DNA from: Bog-756 sp963839925
GTDB lineage: Bacteria > Actinomycetota > Acidimicrobiia > Acidimicrobiales > RAAP-2
Direction of reading: 5' to 3'
Assembly: GCA_963839925.1 (NCBI GenBank)
Contig: CAWIWV010000001.1
Coordinates: 868,001-932,000 of the forward strand
Length of the DNA: 64,000 nucleotides
Shown here: one piece after another, positions 40,679 to 48,134 of the stretch
Numbering within the stretch: the first letter of the stretch is position 1
Layout: every line of letters begins with the position of its first letter
Made by a program: the position numbers and the translations under genes
Notes under the pieces: generated by a model
What the model was told of the DNA's origin: nothing
Database searches by the model: none
Seen by the model: only the letters and a program-made list of their open reading frames with translations

Positions 40679-41646
40679 GCGCCGTGGTCGGCACCGCAGG
40701 CCGGCTTCGCAGGCTGCTGGCCATCCTGGCTTGGTTGGCGCAGGTGGGGGAGGCTCCGATCGACGACGTCGCCGAGCAGTTCGATCTGTCGCCTGAGGAT
40801 CTGGTCACCGAGCTCGAGATGGCCGCTTGCTGCGGCGTCCCTCCCTATACCCCCGACCAGTTGATGGAGATCGTGGTCACCGACACCACGGTCTCGACCC
40901 GGGTCGGGACCGCCCTCGCCCGTCCGCGGCGGTTGAGCCCGTCCGAAGGGTTCGCCTTGGCCGCGTCCGCCCGCGCCCTGTTGGCAGTGCATGGGAGTGA
41001 TGAGGGTGGCGCTCTCTCGAGGGCGTTGACCAAGCTCGATCGGGCCCTGGGCGGCGAGGTGGCCGTCGAGCTCGATGCCCCCCCACTGTTACCGCTGGTC
41101 AAGGATGCACTCGAGTCGTCGCAACGCCTCGCCATCTCCTACTACTCGGCATCGACCGACCGTGTGACCGAGCGGGAGATCCTGCCCCGGCGGCTGTTCG
41201 CTTCCGAAGGGCACTGGTATGTGGACGCGTGGTGTGAGTCCGCCGGCGGTCTGCGAAGGTTCCGGGTGGACCGGATCGCTGCGGCGGAGATCTCCCATTC
41301 GGATCCGGCGAGTGGCGAGAAGGAACACCGGTCTGACGCCGAATCGACCGGGAAGGACGGCGACGGATTCGAACCGTTCGTCCCCGGTCCGGACGCCCGG
41401 CGGGTACGACTGTCAGTCGGACGGTCCAACGCCTGGCTGATCGACTCGATTCCGTCTGCGGGCCCGGCAACGACCGTGGGGGAGCGGGAGGAGATCGAGG
41501 TCTTCGTGGCCGGTGATGCCTGGCTGGAGCGCTTGCTCCTTCGCCTCGGACCTGACGCCCGAGTCATCGAACCGCCCGACGACGCGCAACGAGGGGCTGA
41601 CGCGGCGAAGCGAATCCTGAAGCGTTACCGGACGCACACTCCCTGA
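40675..41646 (+). CDS. pafC: PafC-like WYL-domain transcriptional regulator
   Basis: The 323-residue protein starts at the GTG overlapping the pafB stop. It has an N-terminal HTH (RRLLAILAWLAQVGEAPIDDVAEQFDLSPEDLVTELEMAACCGVPPYTPDQLMEI) and a WYL domain (LAISYYSASTDRVTEREILPRRLFASEGHWYVDAWCESAGGLRRFRVDRIAAAE). An acidic insert (SGEKEHRSDAESTGKDGDG) precedes the C-terminal extension. It would heterodimerise with PafB. It overlaps the methyltransferase start by one base. Confidence 0.88.
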   Translation: MSAVVGTAGRLRRLLAILAWLAQVGEAPIDDVAEQFDLSPEDLVTELEMAACCGVPPYTPDQLMEIVVTDTTVSTRVGTALARPRRLSPSEGFALAASARALLAVHGSDEGGALSRALTKLDRALGGEVAVELDAPPLLPLVKDALESSQRLAISYYSASTDRVTEREILPRRLFASEGHWYVDAWCESAGGLRRFRVDRIAAAEISHSDPASGEKEHRSDAESTGKDGDGFEPFVPGPDARRVRLSVGRSNAWLIDSIPSAGPATTVGEREEIEVFVAGDAWLERLLLRLGPDARVIEPPDDAQRGADAAKRILKRYRTHTP

Positions 41647-42269
41647 TGGCGCACCTTCGAACGGTCTTCCCCTTCAACCTTCCCGACAAGGTTGCGCTCC
41701 GGATGCGCGGCGGGCTGGGAAAGTCGCGCTACCGGTTGGTCAAGATGCTTCCGCAGCAGGCTGTGGGGGCGGAGGTCGGCGTCTGGAAAGGGGACTTCTC
41801 CGCGTCGCTCCTCCGGTACGCCCACCCGAGCCGGCTGCACCTGATCGACCCGTGGGTCTTTCAAGCGGACCTTCCCCGCGCCTGGTACGGCGGTTTGGCG
41901 GCCGGTTCCCAATCGGACATGGACGCGATCAGCGAGAGCGTGCGGGGCCGGTTCGCCACCGACATTGCCCAGGGCACGGTCGTCGTGCACCGGGCGACGT
42001 CCACCGAGGCGCTGGCGGGACTCGACGACGGCTCCCTCGATTGGATCTACATCGACGGCAATCACCTCTACGAGGGAGTGAAGGACGATCTCTTCGCAGC
42101 ACTGCCGAAGGTCCGTCCTGGTGGGCTGATCGCCTGCGATGACTACGGTTCGCCCGGCTGGTGGGAGGACGGGGTCCGAAAGGCGGTCGACGAGTTCGTG
42201 GCCGGCGGGCACGCCGAGCCGGTCGCCGATCTCGGCTCCCAGTTCGTGATGCGTCGTCCAGCCCCCTGA
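41646..42269 (+). CDS. class I SAM-dependent methyltransferase (Methyltransf_24 type)
   Basis: The 207-residue protein starts at the ATG in the TGATG overlap with pafC. Motif I is AVGAEVGVWKGDFSASLLR, followed by LHLIDPWVF (acidic motif II region), GSLDWIYIDGNHLYEGVKDDLFAALPKVRPGGLIACDDYG. These match the Methyltransf_24 family, often O-methyltransferases of glycans or small molecules. The substrate is unknown. It is probably co-transcribed with pafBC. Confidence 0.8.
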   Translation: MAHLRTVFPFNLPDKVALRMRGGLGKSRYRLVKMLPQQAVGAEVGVWKGDFSASLLRYAHPSRLHLIDPWVFQADLPRAWYGGLAAGSQSDMDAISESVRGRFATDIAQGTVVVHRATSTEALAGLDDGSLDWIYIDGNHLYEGVKDDLFAALPKVRPGGLIACDDYGSPGWWEDGVRKAVDEFVAGGHAEPVADLGSQFVMRRPAP

Positions 42270-42352
42270 CCAGGCACTTTGGCTCTCCTGGGCGTGGGAG
42301 CACCGCCCCGCCAGAGGCCAGAAAGAAAGTTCGAGATTTTTTCTAAAGTTCC

Positions 42353-42502
42353 CTCAAGGGGTGCCGATACCTGAGTAACAGCCGGGTCCGTCGAGCAGGG
42401 AACCTGCAGCCCCCCAACCGCAAGTTGTCATTCTGCTCCGGACCCGGCGTCTTCGCGCCTGAGCACCGTTCTCACTGGCAAGCAGGTGAGGAGGATCGGT
42501 GC
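42353..42502 (+). other. hairpin-rich leader upstream of relaxase (candidate oriT or structured RNA)
   Basis: The 269-base gap before the relaxase holds nested dyads. A bulged CTCAAGG/CCTGAG stem spans 42353-42375. A long stem pairs GCCGGGTCCG (42381-42390) and GAGCAG (42393-42398) with CTGCTC (42433-42438) and CGGACCCGGC (42439-42448). Its loop contains GCAGG/CCTGC and a small CAAC/GTTG hairpin over CGCAA. A third stem pairs GCACCG (42463) with CGGTGC (ending 42502) around CTCAC/GTGAG and includes a GAGGAGG. I do not recognise a known RNA family. Position fits an origin of transfer. Confidence 0.55.
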
Positions 42503-42538
42503 AAGGTTCTCGTCCAGGCCGCGGGCGCATCGTCGCTC

Positions 42539-43921
42539 GTGCTCAGGATCCATGTGATGCGGCCGGGGGCTCACCGCTACTACGTCGAAGGGGCGGACGA
42601 GCTGGTCCCGGGTGAGGAAGAGAGGGGCCTCGTCGCCGGCGAGTCACCAGGGGCATGGGTTGGCTCGGGGACCTCGAACCTCGGTCTGGGCGGCTCGGTC
42701 GAGTCGGTGAGGTTCGGTGAGGTGTTCGATGGCCGCGAACCGGGGGCCGGCCGCACCCTTCGAGCACCCAGGGGCGATCGCACCGTTGCCGGTTACGACC
42801 TGACCTTCGCGGCACCGAAGTCGGTCAGTCTCCTCCATCTGCTGGCACCGAGGGAGATCGCCGAGGAGGTGGGAGCGGGACACGGGGCGGCCGTTGCCGA
42901 GGCGGCCGACTACGTGGAGCGCACGGCGCTTCGGGTTCGCCGAACCCAAGGGGACCGGGTGACGCTCCCGACCACCGGCCTGGTCGCCGCTGAGTTCGTC
43001 CATCGAACCAGCCGCGCACTCGATCCGCACCTGCATTCCCACCTGGTCGTGGCCAACGTGGCCCAGGGAGTTGACGGTCGCTGGTCGGCGGTGGACGGTC
43101 GGGAACTGTTCGCCCACGTCAGAGCAACCCGCGGCATCTACCACGCCCGCCTCCGGATGGAATTGAGCGAACGTCTCGGAGCAGGATGGGTCGTCCGGTC
43201 GTCGGGGATGGGGGATGTGCTGGGTGTCGACCCGGGCCTCAGGCGATTGTTCTCCCAACGTCTCGCGGGCATGGAGGAGCATCTCGCGCGCAGAGGTGCC
43301 ACGCCGGCGGATCGCCATAGGATGCAGGCCGCCTTCTACGCCACTCGTCCGGACAAGGACCGCACGGTGACCGTCGAGGGCCTCATGCGGGAGTGGCAGG
43401 GTCGCGCGTCCGACTTCGGGTTCGACCTCGGAGATCTCACCGGGGTGGTCGGGCGAGGTCGGAGCCGTCGCGGCACCGAAGTGATCCGGTTGGACACCGT
43501 GCATCGTTCGTTCGAGCAGTTACCCGAGTACCGACGGACGCTCGCCCACCGCGATGTGGTGGCGATGATCGCTGCCGCCACTCCGAACGGCGCAGCGACG
43601 AGGATGATCGAATCGGCCGCGACCCGAATCGTCGAGTCTGCAGGGCCTCCGCTTTCCCGGCGCGATGCCGGAGAGGACTCACTCACAACGAACGGTCGGG
43701 CCGATCGTCGGAGGGGTCCCTTCGAAGCACGCTGGACCACGCCGGACGTGCAGCGTGCCTTCGAGCACGGCAAGGCCGAACTGCTGGATCAGGCCGCGGC
43801 GCGAGGTGCCTCGGAGGTCGGCCGATCATCCGAGCGCGGAAGAGACCGGCCTGCGCGCGACCTGCATCGAGCACCTCGAGGGACCGACCGGGTCAGATCC
43901 GGTCCCGAGCTCGGACGGTGA
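42539..43921 (+). CDS. MOB-F (TrwC-type) relaxase, no helicase domain
   Basis: The 460-residue protein starts at a GTG (VLRIHVMRPGAHRYYVEGADE); the YY pair is the likely nicking tyrosine site. AGYDLTFAAPKSVSLLHLL and FVHRTSRALDPHLHSHLVVANVAQGVDGRWSAVDGRELF carry the TrwC core with the three-histidine site His164, 166, 168. It would cut and carry one DNA strand at oriT. TrwC/TraI proteins usually have a RecD-like helicase half and exceed 900 residues; this one ends 14 bases before the convergent coupling-protein gene, so it is a relaxase-only form. The C-terminal 60 residues are Arg-rich and not recognisable. Confidence 0.87.
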   Translation: MLRIHVMRPGAHRYYVEGADELVPGEEERGLVAGESPGAWVGSGTSNLGLGGSVESVRFGEVFDGREPGAGRTLRAPRGDRTVAGYDLTFAAPKSVSLLHLLAPREIAEEVGAGHGAAVAEAADYVERTALRVRRTQGDRVTLPTTGLVAAEFVHRTSRALDPHLHSHLVVANVAQGVDGRWSAVDGRELFAHVRATRGIYHARLRMELSERLGAGWVVRSSGMGDVLGVDPGLRRLFSQRLAGMEEHLARRGATPADRHRMQAAFYATRPDKDRTVTVEGLMREWQGRASDFGFDLGDLTGVVGRGRSRRGTEVIRLDTVHRSFEQLPEYRRTLAHRDVVAMIAAATPNGAATRMIESAATRIVESAGPPLSRRDAGEDSLTTNGRADRRRGPFEARWTTPDVQRAFEHGKAELLDQAAARGASEVGRSSERGRDRPARDLHRAPRGTDRVRSGPELGR

Positions 43922-43935
43922 GGGCTGTCGCGGGG

Positions 43936-45438
43936 TCAACGCTCCAGACCGGATGCACCGATCCCGACCTGGGGGTTTGCGCGCTGGTTGGACAGACCGA
44001 GCCGCCCGACAGTCGCTTCGAGATCGTGGTCGGGGCGGCACAGCCGTCGCCAGGGTTCGCATGCGTAGAACGGGGCGAGGGGAACCCATCCCGGTCGGTT
44101 CCGCCGGTCGAACGACAACGCGTGACCAGCACTTCCCTGAGCAATGAGATCGGGTGGCAGCCGTCGCCTCCAGTGCGTGGAGACGCTCTCGCCCCGTTGC
44201 GGTCGACCTCCGGTGACCATATCGGCGAATGGATGACCGCTTGGCATGCGCCCGGCCGAGAGGGTGCGGGACAGGACCTCCTCCTCGCCGGCGAGCAGTG
44301 ACAGTGCTTCCAGTGTCTTCGTGTCCCCGATCCCCGGCAGCACGATGGTGGTGCCGAACAGGGAGGGGAGTCCGTCGGCACGATCGGGCCACCGGCTCCG
44401 GGCCTGAGACAGATCCTGCAGGCAGGCCAACGTGACCAGCCCCTGGCCACCACCTTCGCTGATCATCTCCGGCAGTTGGGGGATGGGCGCAATGTTTGCG
44501 ACCTCGTCGAGCGCGAGGAGGACCGGAGGACGACTCGACGAGGGCGTCCGGGCGCTCGAGTCGTAGGTGGCTTGCCGGATGTCTTCGATCAGGCCCACGA
44601 CCATCGGCGCAACCATCGTCTGCTGGTGTGCCGGAGCTGCGATGTAGATGGTGTCGGTCGAGTTGACGAACGAGGCCGGATCGAAGTCGGGTTCTGCCAT
44701 CGAGTCCAGCGCTTGGTCGGTCCGGAACCCGCGAAGCGACCCCGAAGCGGTCGACCAGATGCCGCTCAGCTCCCGGTCGTCTGTTTCCATGATGCCCTCG
44801 AGGAGGTGTCGGGCCAGTTGGGTCTCCTGCCCTGGTTCGCTTGCCAGGATCTGTTGCGCCGGAAGCGCCTTCCTCCTGTCCACCCAGGTCAGAAGCGTGC
44901 GCATGTCCTCGTCACCGATACTGGCAGCCAGGAGGAGGGGGGCCAGCAAGGCCTTTGCCCGCTCGTTCCAGTGGGATTGGTCGCCGAGTTGTCCCGCCCG
45001 TCCGGCGGACCCGGTTCCGACCTCGACCAGCGTGTGGGCCATCGACATCGAGGGAGCCCAGCTCGTGCACGATTGCAGGGGCGACCATCGCAGTGGACGC
45101 AACTCCGGTGACCGTTCGACCGATCGGGTCGGGTCGAACGAGAAGCAGTCACCCGTGCGCCTTCGATGCCAGATCGTGGCGTCCAACACATCGGGTTTGG
45201 TGGACGTCGAGACGACCGGTCCCTCTGCCACGACCACGTTTGGAACGATGAACGCGGATGTCTTTCCGGATCTGGGTGGTCCGAGGATCATCACCGACTG
45301 CTCCGGTTCCGCGAAACACCAACCGTGTGCATCGTGTCCGAGGTAGACGCCGTGCCCGGCTGCCGTCGAACGGCTCAACACCTCGCGAAGTTGCGAAAAC
45401 GGGGCATGATCATGTTTCGGAGAGAAAAATTTATCCAT
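43936..45438 (-). CDS. VirD4/TraG-type coupling protein
   Basis: From the ATG at 45438 the protein has 500 residues; a GTG at 45492 would add 18. Walker A is ILGPPRSGKTS (residues 51-61), with VVVAEGPVVSTSTKPDVLDAT after it, and Walker B is PVLLALDEVANIAPIPQLPEMISEGGGQGL. This is the TraG/TraD C-terminal family that links relaxosomes to a secretion channel. No N-terminal membrane helices are present, unlike typical VirD4, so it is a soluble form. No type IV secretion genes are in the window. It converges with the relaxase. Confidence 0.87.
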   Translation of the reverse strand: MDKFFSPKHDHAPFSQLREVLSRSTAAGHGVYLGHDAHGWCFAEPEQSVMILGPPRSGKTSAFIVPNVVVAEGPVVSTSTKPDVLDATIWHRRRTGDCFSFDPTRSVERSPELRPLRWSPLQSCTSWAPSMSMAHTLVEVGTGSAGRAGQLGDQSHWNERAKALLAPLLLAASIGDEDMRTLLTWVDRRKALPAQQILASEPGQETQLARHLLEGIMETDDRELSGIWSTASGSLRGFRTDQALDSMAEPDFDPASFVNSTDTIYIAAPAHQQTMVAPMVVGLIEDIRQATYDSSARTPSSSRPPVLLALDEVANIAPIPQLPEMISEGGGQGLVTLACLQDLSQARSRWPDRADGLPSLFGTTIVLPGIGDTKTLEALSLLAGEEEVLSRTLSAGRMPSGHPFADMVTGGRPQRGESVSTHWRRRLPPDLIAQGSAGHALSFDRRNRPGWVPLAPFYACEPWRRLCRPDHDLEATVGRLGLSNQRANPQVGIGASGLER

Positions 45439-45540
45439 GGTCCAAACGCTCGCGATTGGCCGCCTCAACAGCTCGGGAGGAAGGCGGGGCACGCTCTCCG
45501 CAACGCGTCAGGCTGTAGCGCCGACCCGAATAAGCCTTGC

Positions 45541-45600
45541 AAACAAACGGTTTTCTGTCCAGGGTCTTCGACCGATTTCTGAAACAAACGTCGCGCGGAG
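45541..45600. repeat. two AAACAAACG direct repeats in the coupling-protein/HU gap
   Basis: AAACAAACG occurs at 45541-45549 and 45592-45600, a 51-base period. The 290-base gap otherwise contains a GC-alternating stretch near 45600-45645 and the hup promoter. No gene is seen there. Confidence 0.5.
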
Positions 45601-45667
45601 CGCGCGCGCGGCGTCGCGGCGGTTGTGCGCGCGGCGAAGCATGTCGGCCGTCTACCTGCGTTGATGC

Positions 45668-45696
45668 TTGACCTGGGGTAGAAAACCCATTTTGCT
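45668..45696 (+). promoter_or_regulatory. possible promoter of the HU gene
   Basis: TTGACC (45668-45673) is a good -35 box; 17 bases later is TTTGCT (45691-45696), a weak -10. It ends 32 bases before the GTG start. Confidence 0.4.
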
Positions 45697-45728
45697 AGTA
45701 AGGATCGCGTACCGCTGAGGAGGTGATC

Positions 45729-46469
45729 GTGAACAAGTCTCAACTCGTCAAGAGCGTCAGCGAGTCGACGTCGTCGTCGCGCGTGGCTGTCGAGACAGTG
45801 GTTGATGAGTTGTTCGACACGATCATTACCGAGGTTCGGTCCGGACGAAAGGTCACGGTGGTCGGTTTCGGGACGTTCAACCCGACCGTTCGCCGCCCTC
45901 GTGTGGGTCGAAATCCCCGGACTGGCGCAGTGGTACCGATACCGGCGTCGAAGGGTGTCCGGTTCGCCACCGGTTCAACGTTCAAATCGGCGTTGAACCC
46001 TAAGGAGGGAGAATCAATGGCAGTAAAGAAGGCAGCCGCCAAGAGGGCGGTCCGCAAGAAGGCTCCGGCCAAGAAGAGCACGGCACGGAAGACGGCAGCC
46101 AAGCGCACGACCAAGAAGGCCACCGCTAAGCGGACCACCGCCAAGCGCACTGCGAAGAAGGCTCCGGCACGCAAGAAGGCCACCGCACGCAAGACCACGG
46201 CGCGGAAGACGGCAGCCAAGCGCACGACCAAGAAGGCCACCGCCAAGCGGACCACCGCCAAGCGCACTGCGAAGAAGGCTCCGGCACGAAAGAAGGCCAC
46301 CGCACGCAAGACCACGGCGCGGAAGGCCACCGCTAAGCGGACCACCAAGCGGGCTCCGGCACGCAAGAAGGCCACCGCACGCAAGACCACGGCACGGAAG
46401 ACGGCTGCCAAGCGCACCACCAAGCGGGCACCGGCTCGCAAGGCGGCAAAGCGCTCGGCCCGCCGCTAA
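45729..46469 (+). CDS. hup: HU-like nucleoid protein with long Lys/Arg/Ala/Thr tail
   Basis: The 246-residue protein starts at a GTG with AGGAGG 5 bases upstream (VNKSQLVKSVSES); an earlier GTG at 45723 overlaps that site. Residues 1-92 are an HU domain (RKVTVVGFGTFNPTVRRPRVGRNPRTGAVVPIPASKGVRFATGSTFKSALN). From about 97 the tail consists of KKA, TARKT and AKRTT units, as in mycobacterial HupB and histone H1. It would bind and compact DNA. The tail contains two 39-residue repeats encoded by 117-bp DNA repeats. Confidence 0.93.
   Translation: MNKSQLVKSVSESTSSSRVAVETVVDELFDTIITEVRSGRKVTVVGFGTFNPTVRRPRVGRNPRTGAVVPIPASKGVRFATGSTFKSALNPKEGESMAVKKAAAKRAVRKKAPAKKSTARKTAAKRTTKKATAKRTTAKRTAKKAPARKKATARKTTARKTAAKRTTKKATAKRTTAKRTAKKAPARKKATARKTTARKATAKRTTKRAPARKKATARKTTARKTAAKRTTKRAPARKAAKRSARR
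46080..46313 (+). repeat. two tandem 117-bp repeats in the HU tail
   Basis: Units 46080-46196 and 46197-46313 are nearly identical and encode the same 39 residues (starting TARKTAAKRTTKK). Shortened, diverged copies continue to about 46445. Such repeats can change copy number by slippage or recombination. Confidence 0.85.
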
Positions 46470-46505
46470 CCGTCAGATTCGCCGATTCGTTCCTCCCTCA
46501 ACAGG

Positions 46506-46533
46506 TCAGCTGGGGCCTTCGGGCCCCGGCTGA
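46506..46533. terminator. UUCG-capped terminator after hup
   Basis: TCAGCTGGGGCC (46506-46517) pairs with GGCCCCGGCTGA (46522-46533), 12 positions with one G-T wobble, around a TTCG tetraloop. It lies between convergent hup and the PIG-L gene. Confidence 0.8.
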
Positions 46534-46577
46534 TGCGTTGAGCGGCTGCGGCTCGGCAACACGCATGCACCACTTGC

Positions 46578-47351
46578 TCACACTTCGGTGAGCAAGTGGA
46601 ATGCCTCCCCGCTGGGGAGCCCGACCAACGAGCCGTGATCGGCGAGCTGTCGCTCGACCTTCGTCTGGAAGGCGTTGCGTTGGGAAGGGCTCGCCGGCGC
46701 GGTGCCGTTGGACGCTCCGATGCCAAAGGTCGTCAACCATTGGCTGCGATGGCAGAGCAGCGCGTCGACCTTGATCGCTGCAAAATCGCTGGTGTCCTCG
46801 ATGTGGTTCGGCTGGTCCGGCTCGAAGAGAAGCACCGCATCGAGTCGATGTGCGGCCAGCCCGAGCTCGGGGAAGAAGTGGGGGTCGCGCGCTGCGACGA
46901 GCGCGTCGAGGGCGAGAAAGCCGGCAGACCGGTGGTCCGGATGGAGTCGGTATCTCCTCCACGGATCGTGACACAGCACCACGTTCGGCTGGATCGAGCG
47001 GATAGCTCGGGCAACCTCCCGCCGTTCCTCGACTCCGTTGGACAACTCCCCGTCGACCCTGCCGAGGAACAGGATCCGCTGTTCAGACGGCAGGGCTGAA
47101 GCAGGTCCGGCGAGACCGCCATCGATCACCGTGGCCGCAGCGCGGCACTCGTCCTGGCGCTCGGCCACCAATGCAGCGAGGTCGGCTTCGGGGTCCCAGC
47201 TGCCCTTCGAGCCGTCGGTGAGGACGAGGTGCCGGATCTCGCAACCTCGTGCGGCCCATTTGGCCAGCGTCGCCCCGCACCCGAACTCGATGTCATCGGG
47301 ATGTGCGCCGATGGCAAGGGCACGAGCTGGCGCAGGCAGATCGACCGTCAT
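46578..47351 (-). CDS. PIG-L/LmbE family deacetylase
   Basis: The 257-residue protein starts at the ATG at 47351 (MTVDLPAPARALAIGAHPDDIEFGCGATLAKW). AHPDDIE and the later LHPDHRSAG supply the zinc-binding His/Asp residues of N-acetylglucosaminyl deacetylases such as MshB. Substrates are typically GlcNAc conjugates; whether this is a mycothiol-pathway enzyme is not clear. It follows cofC on the same strand with a 77-base gap. Confidence 0.85.
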   Translation of the reverse strand: MTVDLPAPARALAIGAHPDDIEFGCGATLAKWAARGCEIRHLVLTDGSKGSWDPEADLAALVAERQDECRAAATVIDGGLAGPASALPSEQRILFLGRVDGELSNGVEERREVARAIRSIQPNVVLCHDPWRRYRLHPDHRSAGFLALDALVAARDPHFFPELGLAAHRLDAVLLFEPDQPNHIEDTSDFAAIKVDALLCHRSQWLTTFGIGASNGTAPASPSQRNAFQTKVERQLADHGSLVGLPSGEAFHLLTEV

Positions 47352-47428
47352 CGGTCCGGAGAGCGGGAGGTCACCGGGGAGTCCGCTTGGTCCGAACCTG
47401 CTTCCACCGACGGGGTCGGGTTCGGTTG

Positions 47429-48055
47429 TCACGAGTGCTGCAACCCTGGGGACCGGACCGGTATCAGGTCGTCGGGCTCGTCGACGTCCCAGGCCAAGTC
47501 TGGTCGATCGAGGATCCGATACGGCAGTCCCAGCCGTTCGGCCTCGAGCACGTGCCTCGAGAACGAACCGGGGCCATAGGAGAACCGGAAGCCGGCCCTT
47601 CCCGGGACCACGATCACGTTGGTTCCGTTCCTGAAGCGATCGGCCACCAGAGTGATCCCTTCTGCGTCGCCGACCTGCGCCAGGTCGGCAGCTCTCGGAA
47701 GATCGGCATGGGCCACGGTCACCTGGGTGACCCCGATCCCGACCAGGTGGTCGACTCCGGCTTCGACGGCTCCGTTCAGGCCTCGGCCCGGTTCCCAGAC
47801 CACCAACGCACCCAGCGAGCGCGCCCACGCAGCGACACCGGTGTCATCGCACACCACCGCGACCGGCAGCGGACCCGCGGCTGCGACCACTCGCTCGGCC
47901 ATGGCGCGGGCGAAAGCGGAACGTTCATGTGCACCCATGGTGAGATGCAGGCGTCCTTTGGCCTGTGCGAACGCCTTGACCGGAATGAGTACGGCCCGCG
48001 GCCCGATGGGAGGAGGATCTCCCGGCCGAAAAGGCCCTCGGGCGACGCCTGGCAC
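47429..48055 (-). CDS. cofC: 2-phospho-L-lactate/phosphoenolpyruvate guanylyltransferase CofC (FbiD)
   Basis: The 208-residue protein starts at a GTG (VPGVARGPFRPGD); the fold begins AVLIPVKAFAQAKGRLHLTMGAHERSAFARAMAERVV. LPVAVVCDDTGVAAWARSLGALVV, GLNGAVEAGVDHL, VTVAHADLPRA and RNGTNVIVVPGRAGFRFSYGPGSFSRHVLEAE match CofC. It makes the guanylylated three-carbon precursor used in F420 biosynthesis. At least two of the three LLM enzymes at the left end of the window are likely users of F420. Confidence 0.88.
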   Translation of the reverse strand: MPGVARGPFRPGDPPPIGPRAVLIPVKAFAQAKGRLHLTMGAHERSAFARAMAERVVAAAGPLPVAVVCDDTGVAAWARSLGALVVWEPGRGLNGAVEAGVDHLVGIGVTQVTVAHADLPRAADLAQVGDAEGITLVADRFRNGTNVIVVPGRAGFRFSYGPGSFSRHVLEAERLGLPYRILDRPDLAWDVDEPDDLIPVRSPGLQHS

Positions 48056-48134
48056 CGCGCCAGTGTACGTGGAGGTGTGCTCGGGGAAGTCTGGCAAACA
48101 GGAACGCGGGGAGCCGGTGTGCCGGCCGAGCGGA

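Noticed and set aside
42353..42502. Assignment of the leader to a known riboswitch (cyclic di-GMP, cyclic di-AMP, cobalamin)
   Set aside because: The core conserved bases of those classes are not visible; only the secondary structure is supported.
43393..44301. Plus-strand frame crossing the relaxase end, considered as a lost helicase domain
   Set aside because: It has no Walker or helicase motifs and overlaps the intact coupling protein on the other strand.
45405..45414. CATGATCATG palindrome as an operator
   Set aside because: It lies inside the coupling-protein coding region (Lys-His-Asp-His) and is explained by codons.
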